This document shows, piece after piece, positions 1 to 9,156 of a stretch of 64,000 nt of DNA. Made by a program: the position numbers and the translations under genes. Position 1 is the first letter of the stretch, and each line of letters opens with the position of its first letter. Under the pieces are notes generated by a model. The model searched no databases. It had not been told where the DNA came from and saw only the letters and a list, made by a program, of their open reading frames with translations. The stretch is from Chryseobacterium bernardetii (lineage in GTDB: Bacteria > Bacteroidota > Bacteroidia > Flavobacteriales > Weeksellaceae). The stretch spans positions 2,399,501 to 2,463,500 of the forward strand of contig NZ_CP033932.1 in the NCBI RefSeq assembly GCF_003815975.1, given 5' to 3'.

Positions 1-863
1 GCTGATTCGTATGCATCAGATATATCTGTCAGAAATGATGGGCTTAGAGGGTTACATCGGTGACTTCGACGTGGGTCATCAAAGTTGATCACATAGAACT
101 TTGGCTTTACCTTGTATTTATCTGTATGTTTTAATAAATGGTTATATACGATAACAGAAAGATCATCAAACTTAAAGTCGAAGACATACATTGAAAATCC
201 AAGTTCAATGTGTTGCTTGATATAGTTGTTTATGATTGCCCAACTTTTTCCAGATCCTGGCGTGCCAGCAACTATTGTTGCACGAAAAGGATTAACGACA
301 TTAATATACCCATCGTTCCATTTACCCTTATAGTAGAATTTTGTAGGTAGGTTAACTGAGAATTCATTTTCGATCAGACGGGTTTCCTGCATGAAACTCT
401 CATTTTCGTTGTTAAATGGATCATCCAGTAATCTGCTTTTCAGCAATCTGCTCATCCATAATCCGGCAACCATAATTAGGATAAACCCAACGGAAGTCGT
501 AAGCATGTAGAGTGAAGTGGAAATTTGGATAATAGGGAAATTTAAGAAGTAAAGGATTGAGCCTATGATAAGGCAAGTATTGATATTTCTCCATCTTATC
601 TTTTCATTTTTTACTCCCTTTGTGCCCAAACAGCTTAGAGCCAATAAAATCAGGGCAAATAACTTGGTATATAGGGGATGAGAGAACAGCCCGGAGGTTC
701 TTTGAAAATTCTTTAGTATTCGTTCCAAAACTTCAAGTGTCCATCCCTGGTCGTGAAAAAAGGAATAGCAGAACCAATAAAAATTCATTAGCACCAGTAA
801 AATACTTACTGCGCGCATGAATGCCATAATTTTGGCCAATCCACGTAAATCGTCTTCTTGCAT
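1..863 (-). CDS. mobC: MobC/TraG-type coupling protein (VirD4 family), N-terminal part
   Basis: The gene starts at an ATG at 863 and runs off the left edge, giving 287 residues. Several hydrophobic segments in the first 140 or so residues look like membrane helices. A Walker A motif GTPGSGKS follows at about residues 198-205, and FDFKFDDLS follows that. VirD4-type coupling proteins are inner-membrane ATPases that hand the relaxase-DNA complex to the mating channel. In CTnDOT-like elements this gene usually follows mobA and mobB directly. Here about 12 kb of other genes lie between it and mobB at 13292, although the orientation is kept. The family call is firm from the motif, the membrane segments and the context. 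Confidence 0.85.
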   Translation of the reverse strand, partial: MQEDDLRGLAKIMAFMRAVSILLVLMNFYWFCYSFFHDQGWTLEVLERILKNFQRTSGLFSHPLYTKLFALILLALSCLGTKGVKNEKIRWRNINTCLIIGSILYFLNFPIIQISTSLYMLTTSVGFILIMVAGLWMSRLLKSRLLDDPFNNENESFMQETRLIENEFSVNLPTKFYYKGKWNDGYINVVNPFRATIVAGTPGSGKSWAIINNYIKQHIELGFSMYVFDFKFDDLSVIVYNHLLKHTDKYKVKPKFYVINFDDPRRSHRCNPLSPSFLTDISDAYES

Positions 864-1095
864 AATCAACTGTTTTTAGCATAGATATAGGGATGGCAAT
901 GATTATTTTCAAAGGTGGTTTTCAGAATCCTAGATTGACCGATATTTTCCGGAGTGTTGGAGTTAGTGAATTATTAAACAAGTGATTATTATTTCATATA
1001 AATAGCGAAGATCTTAATTAAAAATAACGTCTTTGTGCTGAACAGTTTGGATCGAGATTTGTAAATAAAAGAAGAAACAATTTAAAATAGAAATT

Positions 1096-1560
1096 ATGAA
1101 AAAAGCCTTAATTATCCTTTCACTTGGAATTCTTGTGATAGGTTGTAACAATGGTCAAAAAAGTACGAGTGCTAAAAACGATTCAGTCAGCCAGCCCGAA
1201 GAAGTAGCTCAGACCCCTGATTTATTTGGCAAGGAATGGAAACTTATAGAACTTAATAATGCACCGATTAAAATTGATACCGCTTTCAAAAAAGAGCCCA
1301 TGATTACTTTTAATAAGGACAATAACCAGTTAAATGGTAATGGAGGATGTAATGGATTTGGAGGAAGCTTTAAGACGGAAGGGAATGATGGTATTGAAAT
1401 ATCTCTGACCGGAGCAACGATGATGTCGTGTCCTAACCTTGAAGTCGAGACAAAATTTTTAGATATCTTAAAGCAAAGTAAGCATTATAGCCTAAGCGGT
1501 AATACTCTTGAATTAAAAGATAAAGATCAAAAAATAACAGCTAAATTAGAAGTTAAGTAA
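1096..1560 (+). CDS. META-domain (HslJ-like) lipoprotein
   Basis: This 154-residue protein starts with a lipoprotein signal peptide whose lipobox is LVIGC (Cys17). A single META domain follows, with WKLIELNNAPI, then LNGNGGCNGFGGSF and LTGATMMSCPN, the Gly/Asn/Cys pattern of the HslJ/META family. In E. coli HslJ is a heat-inducible outer-membrane protein linked to novobiocin resistance; the biochemical role is unknown. The gene stands alone, reads away from the coupling-protein gene, and is followed by a good terminator at 1589-1624. Lipoprotein and domain are clear; any stress role here is inferred. Confidence 0.85.
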   Translation: MKKALIILSLGILVIGCNNGQKSTSAKNDSVSQPEEVAQTPDLFGKEWKLIELNNAPIKIDTAFKKEPMITFNKDNNQLNGNGGCNGFGGSFKTEGNDGIEISLTGATMMSCPNLEVETKFLDILKQSKHYSLSGNTLELKDKDQKITAKLEVK

Positions 1561-1588
1561 TCAGTCCGTTAAATACCATATATATCTG

Positions 1589-1624
1589 AGCAATTCGTAG
1601 AGTGATCTCGAATTGCTTTTTTTT
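1589..1624 (+). terminator. Rho-independent terminator after the META lipoprotein gene
   Basis: A perfect 9-bp stem (AGCAATTCG at 1589-1597 pairing with CGAATTGCT at 1609-1617) with an 11-nt loop is followed by a run of eight T residues. Confidence 0.85.
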
Positions 1625-1761
1625 GTATGATACATAAAGACAGTTTCATGGGGTTTTTGTTTGAATGGTATAATGCTTGTAATAATTGAAAAAAGATTTA
1701 AATATCTTAATGAAACAATATATATAGATAATTGTCTAAGCTTTAATTCATCGATTACTTT

Positions 1762-2160
1762 ATGGAAAATAAACATAAAAATCTGTTTGATCGCTTTGCG
1801 GATTGGGCAGTATGTTTCACAGGAAGTGCAGGCGCATTTGTTGGCTCTAGCATTTTAGTTATTGTATGGGCTATTACAGGGCCAATCTTTAAGTATTCTG
1901 ATACGTGGCAAATGGTAATTAATACGGGAACAACCATTATTACTTTTTTAATGGTATTTCTAATACAGAAAGCACAAAATAAGGATTCAAAAGCCATCCA
2001 GATAAAGTTAAACGAATTGATCTCTGCTAATAAGGAAGCTAACAATAGGCTTGTTGATATTGAAGATCTTACAGAAGAAGAGCTCGACCGTCTTCATCAA
2101 CAATATGAAAAAGTTGCTAAATCTAAAGAGGAAAAAAATCAGTCTAAAGATTTGAACTGA
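1762..2160 (+). CDS. Low-affinity iron permease family protein
   Basis: This 132-residue protein has two membrane segments (about residues 17-40 and 50-70), FDRFADWAVCFTGS near the N-terminus and FLIQKAQNKDSKAIQIKLNE after the second helix. That pattern is typical of the bacterial low-affinity iron permease family (PF04120). The charged, helical C-terminus (LTEEELDRLHQQYEKV) is also typical. The family is named after a yeast transporter; iron transport by the short bacterial members is not well shown, so the function is tentative. The ATG at 1762 gives the full family domain. It is monocistronic as far as can be seen. Confidence 0.75.
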   Translation: MENKHKNLFDRFADWAVCFTGSAGAFVGSSILVIVWAITGPIFKYSDTWQMVINTGTTIITFLMVFLIQKAQNKDSKAIQIKLNELISANKEANNRLVDIEDLTEEELDRLHQQYEKVAKSKEEKNQSKDLN

Positions 2161-2336
2161 ACAAAAACTTTGAAATAGTTTACGGTGCTATAAGAACAGC
2201 TTGTAAGCACCGGCTAGGATTTTAGAGAAATTATTTAAATAAGATGTCATAATAACGTTATTTAATGGGAAACTTGTTAATTATTTTTTAAATAGTTACA
2301 AATGTTTATAATTGCATTCGAAATTTAAATTACGTA

Positions 2337-2498
2337 ATGAATCTGACATATTCTGAATTACAATTAATAGAAAAAGCACTGGAAGTCCAAATAACCATTT
2401 ATGAAAGTTATGGTAGATATAGTAAAATCGAAAAAGCATTGGATGAATGTAGGAGCCTTTTAATTAAAATCCAAGAAAGGATGAATACTCCCTATTAG
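2337..2498 (+). CDS. Small hypothetical protein (53 aa)
   Basis: An ATG at 2337 opens a 53-residue frame ending at TAG 2496-2498. The product is mostly helical and charged (ELQLIEKALEVQITIYESYG, then IEKALDECRSLLIKIQERM), like the short cytoplasmic proteins common on Bacteroidota mobile elements. There is no signal peptide or membrane segment. I do not recognise a family. The upstream sequence is A/T-rich without a strong ribosome binding site. The call rests on length, composition and the otherwise empty surroundings. Confidence 0.45.
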   Translation: MNLTYSELQLIEKALEVQITIYESYGRYSKIEKALDECRSLLIKIQERMNTPY

Positions 2499-2784
2499 AA
2501 ATTTTGTATTTCTCATTTATGCGAAAGTATAGGGCATTCTTACTATAATAAATTTTACTATCATTTTTTGTATACAGAAACATTTAATAGCATACCATAT
2601 TAGTTATTTAATGTGCTAATTCCTTAGATACCTAAGTGTGCGAAGACACGGCTTGTTGTGTTTATATATTAGACTTCCAGTTAGAAAATATAATTTTTCA
2701 AAGCAGTGATTGATTGAGAAAAGTATTTAGATTTTGCAGTAAAATTCATATTATTAGGGAGAATTTCATATGTAATTTTTTTCT

Positions 2785-3045
2785 ATGCAAGACACAATTG
2801 GCAAATATGAGGAGCATTTTGACAAACAGGTATTCAGGGTAACTTACAAGTTGAAGGATTATCAGGTAATTCTACTTAAAAAGGACCTTAAAAAAGATCT
2901 CAAGGAGATAAATATACTATTAGACGGTTTAGTTCAGAAAATGATTAAAGAGGAGGGTAAGTGGCAGTTTGAACATGGTGATGACCGCGAGCTTGCAAAT
3001 GATATCTGGCGTGCTATTTCATTACGGTATCGAATTTTCTCGTAA
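2785..3045 (+). CDS. Hypothetical protein (86 aa)
   Basis: This short soluble protein is rich in Lys and Glu (LLKKDLKKDLKEINILLDG) and ends with a conserved-looking stretch, FEHGDDRELANDIWRAISLR, that reads like a folded domain. I do not recognise the family. The last base of its stop codon lies immediately beside the end of the convergent phosphatase gene, with no room for a terminator between them. It has no obvious operon partner. Confidence 0.55.
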   Translation: MQDTIGKYEEHFDKQVFRVTYKLKDYQVILLKKDLKKDLKEINILLDGLVQKMIKEEGKWQFEHGDDRELANDIWRAISLRYRIFS

Positions 3046-3834
3046 TTATTTGTTTATGTGTGCGATGCATTTGCAATCTTTGTAAAGTGTATCTAGCGGA
3101 TCTGATTGCCAAATTTGTTTCGTATCAATATTTAACATAGTCAATTTTCCATTCGATCCCGCTCCTGTATCCAAATTGGTAATATTTAAAGCCGTCATTG
3201 GTTGAACAGTATCCCAATTTAGGGTAGATGTATGACCTATGTAGATGCTTTTAAAATGAGTAATCATTTCAAAGGTATCGACTTTTTTTCCTTCATCTGC
3301 ATGGCTTAGGGCTTCAGTCCATAGCCTGCGATCCCAATAGTAATTTTTTTCTGACTGCTCATGGAAATCGAGGTATCGATCAAAACCAGCATGAACAAAG
3401 CATATATTTTCTAAAATATAAAAAAGCTTCTGTTTCTGAAAAAACTGCCGATGCAATGGTGGGATATCAGAAGAGTTTAATGAAGTTTTAAATCCTGATC
3501 CTTTGGAAAAGCACACCTTTGGACCATCTTTGTATTTCAGATAAGATTCTATTGTTCCTTTTCCACCATAATTCCATGATACAGGATGAAAATCAGTCTG
3601 GATAAACTCTTGGAACCATGCGTCATGGTTTCCCTTAATCGCTATCAGATTTTTAATTTTTAAAAGTTCCTCGACACATTCGTAGACTTCGTTATGGCCA
3701 TCGGCTATATCACCGAGCTGAATTAAGGTATCATTTTGATAGTTAAATCCGGACCTTTGTAAACATTGTACCAACGCTTTGTAAGCTCCATGAATGTCGC
3801 CCATTACAAATTTTCTTGATTTCCTATCTTTCAT
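3046..3834 (-). CDS. Metallophosphoesterase / serine-threonine phosphatase (PrpA-like)
   Basis: This is a 262-residue calcineurin-like phosphoesterase. The metal-binding motifs are all present in order: GDIHG near residue 12, GDIADGHNE, GNHDAW and, near the C-terminus, IGHTS followed by LDTGAG. The arrangement matches bacterial PPP-family protein phosphatases that act on phosphoproteins or small phosphoesters with Mn2+ or Fe/Zn. The ATG at 3834 is preferred over an upstream TTG at 3855 because it sits ten residues before GDIHG. The gene is solitary and cytoplasmic (no signal peptide). The substrate cannot be read from the sequence. Confidence 0.85.
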   Translation of the reverse strand: MKDRKSRKFVMGDIHGAYKALVQCLQRSGFNYQNDTLIQLGDIADGHNEVYECVEELLKIKNLIAIKGNHDAWFQEFIQTDFHPVSWNYGGKGTIESYLKYKDGPKVCFSKGSGFKTSLNSSDIPPLHRQFFQKQKLFYILENICFVHAGFDRYLDFHEQSEKNYYWDRRLWTEALSHADEGKKVDTFEMITHFKSIYIGHTSTLNWDTVQPMTALNITNLDTGAGSNGKLTMLNIDTKQIWQSDPLDTLYKDCKCIAHINK

Positions 3835-3955
3835 TTCTAGCCTTTCACTGCTCAATTAAATATATGAAAATTTATTTTTTTATTGTTTGAATTTTCCGTT
3901 TAATCCTTAATTTAGTGTACTCCCTGTCCCTATAGGAGTTCATCAAATAAAGCAA

Positions 3956-3990
3956 AAAGCACCGAATGTAAGTTCGGTTCTTTTTTGTGG
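3956..3990. terminator. Bidirectional hairpin downstream of the redox operon
   Basis: ACCGAA (3961-3966) pairs with TTCGGT (3973-3978) around a 6-nt loop. T-rich tracts follow on both strands, so it can end the long minus-strand operon whose last gene stops at 4015. Confidence 0.65.
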
Positions 3991-4014
3991 TAGAGATCAA
4001 TTTGTCAATAAGTA

Positions 4015-5199
4015 CTATATCGTTTCAACATCAATTACATACCTATAACGGGCTTCTTTATTTACCACTTTCTCCCAAGCCTCGTTTACTTCTTCAGCTT
4101 TGATAATCTGGATTTGCGGATAGATTTTGTTTTCTGCACAATAGTCCATTACCTCCTGTGTTTCGGGAATACCGCCAATGAGCGAAGAATTATAATTCAC
4201 ACGGTCAAACATAAACTTGCCGTTATCAACGGTAAATAAGCCTCCAATTGGTTGTCCAACCTGCGTAAAGAAACCATAAGGCTTCACACAAGCGGCATAG
4301 CTTGAAAGGTCAAAAGCATAGGGAATAGTGGAAAGCATATAATCCAGCTTACCCAGATAAGGTTGTAATTTATCAATGCTGTCCACTACGATAACTTCTT
4401 TTGCTCCGAAACCTTTAATATCGTTTACTTTGGATGGCGATGTGGTAAATGCGTACACTTCCGCACCTTTTGAAACTGCTAATTTGATAGCTATATGTCC
4501 TAAACCGCCAATACCTGCAATACCTACCTTATCGCCTTTTTTGAATTTGGCTCTCATCAGTGGCGAATAGGTGGTAATCCCTGCGCAAAGCAACGGTGCT
4601 GCATATTGCAGGTGTATATTATCAGGAATTTTGATGGCAAAATGTTCTGTCACCACGATATTATCGGCATAGCCTCCCTGTGTTATCCCAGTGGGCGATG
4701 ATTTTTCGGGTACGCCGTATGTACCTACCATTCCGGTAGTTTCACAATGGTGTTCTTCTCCTTTTTTACAGCTATCGCAGTGCATACAGCTATCTACCAT
4801 ACAGCCTACGCCCGCTTTGTCGCCAACTTTGAATTTGGTCACGTTTTTACCGACTGCGCTAACTATACCCGCTATTTCGTGTCCAGGCACTTGTGGGTAC
4901 TGCTGTTTTCCCCAATGTCCTCTGATAGTATGAATATCAGAATGGCAGACACCGGAGTATTTGATTTCAATTAGAATATCGTTGTCGCCAACTGGTCTGC
5001 GCTCAAAGCTCCATAATTCCAGTTTCCCTTTTTCGCCTTTTCCGGCGTATCCTTTTGATTTTATATTCTTACTCATAATTTTGGATTTATCTGTTTGTGA
5101 AAAAATGTGTAAAGGGCTTGCAAGCATTATGCCTGCACTCGCCAACGCCGTTTGCTGAATAAATTTTCTTCTCGATGGTTGTTTGTTATTTTCTTCCAT
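4015..5199 (-). CDS. Exported zinc-dependent alcohol dehydrogenase (YahK/cinnamyl type)
   Basis: This 394-residue medium-chain dehydrogenase is preceded by a twin-arginine signal (SRRKFIQQ then a hydrophobic stretch). The catalytic zinc ligands are in GVCHSD and GHE; the structural zinc loop is GCMVDSCMHCDSC with a fourth Cys in HHCE; the nucleotide site is GIGGLGH. The family reversibly reduces aldehydes to alcohols with NADP(H). A Tat signal on such an enzyme is unusual, because periplasmic enzymes rarely have access to NAD(P)H. It may be folded with cofactor before export, or the leader may not be used. It is the last gene of the operon that starts at 12163. Family call firm, substrate unknown. 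Confidence 0.85.
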   Translation of the reverse strand: MEENNKQPSRRKFIQQTALASAGIMLASPLHIFSQTDKSKIMSKNIKSKGYAGKGEKGKLELWSFERRPVGDNDILIEIKYSGVCHSDIHTIRGHWGKQQYPQVPGHEIAGIVSAVGKNVTKFKVGDKAGVGCMVDSCMHCDSCKKGEEHHCETTGMVGTYGVPEKSSPTGITQGGYADNIVVTEHFAIKIPDNIHLQYAAPLLCAGITTYSPLMRAKFKKGDKVGIAGIGGLGHIAIKLAVSKGAEVYAFTTSPSKVNDIKGFGAKEVIVVDSIDKLQPYLGKLDYMLSTIPYAFDLSSYAACVKPYGFFTQVGQPIGGLFTVDNGKFMFDRVNYNSSLIGGIPETQEVMDYCAENKIYPQIQIIKAEEVNEAWEKVVNKEARYRYVIDVETI

Positions 5200-5218
5200 A
5201 GCAAAAACGATTTGATGG

Positions 5219-5608
5219 TTATAATTCTTTCGAGGTTATTTTTATTGTAGCTGCCTTTGCCTGTTTATTAATCATTGCATTGAGGTAGGGGCTGTTACCA
5301 TATTTTTTGCGATAGGCTTCATCAATTTGCTCATTGATGTTGCCATTTACCGTTTCAAATAAAACGTCCTTAATCATTCCTGCGGCGTGAATACGACCTG
5401 CTTTCTGTTCGATGGCGGATTGATACCAACGTGAATTTTGCCCGTTATAGGCACGAACGTATAGGTCATTGTCCACTACCACTGACCAAATCCAGGTAGG
5501 CGTACCATAAGTAACGCCGTCAGCCCGAAATGGGGCAATTTTCAGGTCGTCTGCCCTGACTATACTTTGTAATTCTTCGGGTGAGAATTGATAACCTGTA
5601 TTACTCAT
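5219..5608 (-). CDS. DUF2255 family protein
   Basis: This 129-residue soluble protein carries the DUF2255 signature: PTWIWSVVVDNDLYVRAYNG followed by SRWYQSAI and GRIHAAG. The fold is related to the split-barrel flavin-binding proteins, and members often stand beside oxidoreductases, which fits this place between a dehydrogenase and a carboxymuconolactone decarboxylase-like gene. No signal peptide is seen, so it would act in the cytoplasm, unlike most of its neighbours. It lies 3 bp from the upstream gene. Function unknown. Confidence 0.75.
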   Translation of the reverse strand: MSNTGYQFSPEELQSIVRADDLKIAPFRADGVTYGTPTWIWSVVVDNDLYVRAYNGQNSRWYQSAIEQKAGRIHAAGMIKDVLFETVNGNINEQIDEAYRKKYGNSPYLNAMINKQAKAATIKITSKEL

Positions 5609-5611
5609 ATC

Positions 5612-6667
5612 CTACTTCAATTTTTTAAAAATCTCTACCATAGCCTCTTTATCAGGACTGCTCATATCTACCAGTTTTAATGATTTTATCATTTTAAGGG
5701 TAGTGGTCTTATAGTGCTGAAAGTGGGGCGTTTGCAAATGGGATTGATACGCTTCCTTGTTGGCGTACATTTCCACAATCCTTACCTGCGTGGGGTTCTC
5801 CTGTTGATACATTGGGAAGATGGCAATCACACCCGGCTCTTTTTTTACGGAAGCCGATGCCTCTTCTTTCAGGATGGCGTTGTATTCGTCCAGATATTCA
5901 GGCAGGATTTCTACTTCAGAAATGCGTACCATTATATCCGGTTCCACAACGGGAACGATTGATGTTGAAATTGATTTTCTTACCGAGTTTGCCTGCGTCC
6001 TGCTGATATGTTTTTCTATCAATCCGGCAATCTGTTCCAATTGGCTGTTTGTGATACCTGTGTTAACGCCCATACTTATATGGGATTTTAACTGGCTTTC
6101 CACTCCGGGCATTGCAGCCAGTGCAGAAATAGTTACCAATTCCCTTTGCTGAAAGCTAAGGACATCACTTACGAAAATATCGGCAAACAGATGTTCTTTC
6201 AGAAAGGCATCAATACGAGGGGCAAACGCTCCAAAACCCGGTGCGGGTTTAGCCTGCTTTGTTTTGGTCAAAGTTTCCAAGACTTTTCTGCCCTGCTCGT
6301 ATTTATCGGTAACATTGTTCTCAACTACAATCTTCTTTCCATCCCTATCTTTTATGCCCTTTGTCTTCCTCTCATCCAAAACGGTCTGAAATATACCGAG
6401 TGCATTTAAACTTCTCGGAAAACCACAGTAGGCATAGAGCTGTACCAAAGCTTCTTTGATTTCGTTGATTGTAACTCCTGCATCCAATGCTGCACTTAAT
6501 TGGGGTTTCAGGTTTTCCAAATCTCCTGCCGCCGTCAATGCCGAAATCGTGACCATACTTTGTTGCTGTGCATTGAGGCTATCAGCATTATTCTGTGCAT
6601 TCATTGTATGTACGTTAAGAGTGAGAACAAAAAACAATATCCATTTTACAATCTTGCTTCTGTCCAT
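5612..6667 (-). CDS. Secreted fusion: two carboxymuconolactone decarboxylase-like domains plus an ABM domain
   Basis: A signal peptide of about 24 residues (cleavage near MNAQ) leads a 351-residue protein. Two CMD/AhpD-like units follow: QQQSMVTISALTAAGDLE at about 35-110 and QQRELVTISALAAMPGVE at about 165-215. An antibiotic-biosynthesis-monooxygenase (ABM) domain closes the protein at about 245-335 (VRISEVEILPEYLDEY, KKEPGVIAIFPMYQQ, YANKEAYQSHLQTPHF). CMD proteins include decarboxylases and peroxidases; ABM domains are cofactor-free quinone-type monooxygenases. The first CMD unit has only one Cys (AYCGFPRSLNAL) and no CxxC, so AhpD-type peroxidase chemistry is unlikely. A role on quinone-like or aromatic substrates in the periplasm is inferred. 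Confidence 0.8.
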   Translation of the reverse strand: MDRSKIVKWILFFVLTLNVHTMNAQNNADSLNAQQQSMVTISALTAAGDLENLKPQLSAALDAGVTINEIKEALVQLYAYCGFPRSLNALGIFQTVLDERKTKGIKDRDGKKIVVENNVTDKYEQGRKVLETLTKTKQAKPAPGFGAFAPRIDAFLKEHLFADIFVSDVLSFQQRELVTISALAAMPGVESQLKSHISMGVNTGITNSQLEQIAGLIEKHISRTQANSVRKSISTSIVPVVEPDIMVRISEVEILPEYLDEYNAILKEEASASVKKEPGVIAIFPMYQQENPTQVRIVEMYANKEAYQSHLQTPHFQHYKTTTLKMIKSLKLVDMSSPDKEAMVEIFKKLK

Positions 6668-6678
6668 AGTTCTAAGGA

Positions 6679-7188
6679 TTATTTTGTGGCTTCATTTACG
6701 GCTTTTTTATATTCCTGATCGCCGACAGGTTCGAGCCATTTGTTTTCATTGGTCTGTGGGTTGCAGGTCACTCCAATGTGGGAAAACCAACTATCGGGAG
6801 CTGCACCGTGCCAATGCTCAACATTGGGTGCGATTTCCACTATATCTCCGGGATTTAGACGGCGGGCAGGTTTGCCACGTTCCTGGTAATAACCCACACC
6901 GCCAACACAAACTAAAATTTGCCCACCAGTGTGCAAATGCCAATTGTTGCGACAGCCCGGCTCAAAAGTGATATTCGCCATTGGCACATTCAATTCTTTG
7001 TTAGAGGTAAGCGGAGCATTCCAAGATTTTCCACTGAAATATTTTTCATAGGCGGTGTTTGGCTCGCCTACAGGAAAATCACTTACTTTTTTCGGTGTTG
7101 TTGTTTCCATATTTTTATCTTTTGAATTGTTGCAGGAAAACAGCAGGAATAGTGCTGTTATCGTTGCAATTGTTATTGTCTTTGTCAT
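6679..7188 (-). CDS. Cupin-domain lipoprotein
   Basis: This 169-residue protein has a lipoprotein signal peptide with lipobox LFSCN. Its single cupin barrel shows the metal-binding pattern WHLHTGGQ and, after GDIVEIAPNVEHWHGA, a second His pair. Related proteins are often paired with CMD-family proteins, as here (11 bp to the next gene). Small cupins of this kind act as metal-dependent isomerases or dioxygenases, or as sensors; the actual reaction is unknown. It is anchored at the cell envelope, matching the exported CMD fusion and quinoprotein on either side. Confidence 0.8.
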   Translation of the reverse strand: MTKTITIATITALFLLFSCNNSKDKNMETTTPKKVSDFPVGEPNTAYEKYFSGKSWNAPLTSNKELNVPMANITFEPGCRNNWHLHTGGQILVCVGGVGYYQERGKPARRLNPGDIVEIAPNVEHWHGAAPDSWFSHIGVTCNPQTNENKWLEPVGDQEYKKAVNEATK

Positions 7189-7224
7189 ATATGCTGATTT
7201 TAAACGTTATCCAATCTTAATATG

Positions 7225-9138
7225 TTAAGGTATTGCGAACGCCATGATTGAACCCGAAGGATTATCTTTGGTTCCGCCCACCGAAATTGCCACGTATTGT
7301 TTGCCGTTTACCTGATAGGTACATGCCGTAGCGTTCGCAAGGGCAGGGAGCGTAGTCTGCCAAAGCAATTTCCCTGTCGCCTTATCCAAAGCCCGCAGTT
7401 TCCTGTCTTCCGTTCCGCTTATGAAAATCAAGCCACCTGCCGTTACAACAGGGCCAGCTTTTCCTTCTTGCCCGGTTTCAGGTGCGCCTTTTTGTTGCCG
7501 CAGGCTGTCATTGCCCAACGGTATCTGCCACGCATAGTCCCCGGTAGCCATATTGATGGCACTAAGCGTTCCCCACGGCGGTGTAATTGCCGGATTACCG
7601 CTTGGGTCTTTCCACGTTTTGTAACCTGTACTGTTTACATACTGGTCGGGACGTGCGCTTCTGTCGGCGGTTGTCAGTTGGCTGGAACTTTCCTGAACAT
7701 CCATTTCCGAAGGCTGTTTTGTTCCGGTGGTGATGGTAATCAAGTCCGGCGCATCGTTCGATTTGACATACAATAAATTGGTAGCAGGGTCGTAGGCAGC
7801 ACCGCCCCATTCACCGCCACCCCTTGTTCCCGGAAGCTGGATGGTTCCTTTTAAGTCAGGTGGCGTGTACAATCCCTCATAGCGCATCGAACGGAACTGT
7901 TTTACCAATGCCTCATGGTCTTCGGGAGAAAAGTTTGTCAGGTCTGCCTCTGTGATATGCTGCCTTGCAAACGGTTTGGGTTTTAGCGGAAAAGGCTGGG
8001 TGGGTGAAGAGTGTTCTCCGGGCAGATTGCTTACCGGAACTTTTCTCTCTTCAATCGGGAATAGCGATTTGCCCGTTTCCCTGTCCAATACAAATACAAA
8101 ACCCTGCTTGGTAATCTGTGCCACAGCATCGGTTTTCTTACCATTATTATTTATCGTTATCAATGCCGGAGGTGCGGGCAAATCGTAATCCCACATATCG
8201 TGATGGACGGTCTGAAAATGCCATATATGTTTTCCGGTTGCCGCATCCAATGCCAGGACACAATTGCTGTACAGATTGTCGCCTTTTCTGTCTGCTCCCC
8301 AAAAATCATACGATGCTGAACCCAGCGATAAAAATACCATTCCACGTTTATTGTCTATACTAAGCCCTGCCCAGTTGTTTGCGCCCCCGACAACTTTATA
8401 GGCTTCGGGGTCCCAGGTCTCGTGACCCGGTTCCCCAGGATTGGGGACGGTATGGAATGTCCATTCCAATTTTCCCGTAACGCAGTTATAAGCCCTAATG
8501 TAACCGGGTTGGGAACCGTAAGTATCGGGTACACGGCAACCTATGATAATAAGATTTTTATAAATGCCGCCGGGTGATGTGAGTGATACATAAAAATTCT
8601 TATCAGCATCACGCAACCCGATTTTTAAATCTATTTTACCGTTATTTCCAAATTCAGGTATCGGCTTCCCGGTTTTGGCATCAAGGGCGATCAGGAAATT
8701 GTTTGCAGACATCAGTATGCGCTTGTCATTGCCATCTTCCCAATAGGTCAGCCCCCTGTTCACTTCCCCGGTTCCCTTTCCGTCCAACGGGTTATAAGAC
8801 CATAGCTGTTTCCCGGTTGCGGCATCTATGGCATAAGCCCATTGATTGGCTGACGAGGCATACATGACACCATCGACAATAATGGGATTGCATTCGCTTT
8901 TGCCGGGCTGCTCACCGTTCTGCATGTCGTTCATAGCAAATGTCCATGCGTGCTGCAACTGACCTACATTCTCAACAGTTAACTTATTTAGGGGAGAATA
9001 ATTGGAACTGCTTTCATCCGCTTTGTAGACCGACCATGTACGGTCTTTGTTGTGCGACTGTCCGCAACCTCCGAGTGCCAGCAATGCCGTTAGGCTCAGC
9101 ATGCCACAGGTTGTTTTAACGATTGTACGATTTTTCAT
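7225..9138 (-). CDS. PQQ-dependent dehydrogenase lipoprotein (glucose/quinate type)
   Basis: This 637-residue protein has a lipoprotein signal (ALGGCGQS) and an eight-bladed propeller with at least seven tryptophan-docking repeats: AIDAATGKQLWSY, AYNCVTGKLEWTF, ALDAATGKHIWHF, ALDKATGKLLWQT and others. HHDMWDYDLPAPP corresponds to the active-site segment of membrane glucose dehydrogenase. It oxidises a sugar, polyol or alcohol in the periplasm and passes electrons on. Many Bacteroidota relatives carry an inserted cytochrome c domain. None is present here (no CxxCH), so it must use quinone or a separate carrier. No PQQ biosynthesis gene is in the window; PQQ would come from elsewhere or the medium. 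Confidence 0.85.
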   Translation of the reverse strand: MKNRTIVKTTCGMLSLTALLALGGCGQSHNKDRTWSVYKADESSSNYSPLNKLTVENVGQLQHAWTFAMNDMQNGEQPGKSECNPIIVDGVMYASSANQWAYAIDAATGKQLWSYNPLDGKGTGEVNRGLTYWEDGNDKRILMSANNFLIALDAKTGKPIPEFGNNGKIDLKIGLRDADKNFYVSLTSPGGIYKNLIIIGCRVPDTYGSQPGYIRAYNCVTGKLEWTFHTVPNPGEPGHETWDPEAYKVVGGANNWAGLSIDNKRGMVFLSLGSASYDFWGADRKGDNLYSNCVLALDAATGKHIWHFQTVHHDMWDYDLPAPPALITINNNGKKTDAVAQITKQGFVFVLDRETGKSLFPIEERKVPVSNLPGEHSSPTQPFPLKPKPFARQHITEADLTNFSPEDHEALVKQFRSMRYEGLYTPPDLKGTIQLPGTRGGGEWGGAAYDPATNLLYVKSNDAPDLITITTGTKQPSEMDVQESSSQLTTADRSARPDQYVNSTGYKTWKDPSGNPAITPPWGTLSAINMATGDYAWQIPLGNDSLRQQKGAPETGQEGKAGPVVTAGGLIFISGTEDRKLRALDKATGKLLWQTTLPALANATACTYQVNGKQYVAISVGGTKDNPSGSIMAFAIP

Positions 9139-9156
9139 ATTTTTTAAATTTTAGAA

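Noticed and set aside
6456..6971. Plus-strand frame across the CMD fusion and cupin genes
   Set aside because: Antisense to two firm genes, odd composition rich in Cys, His and Arg, no family features.
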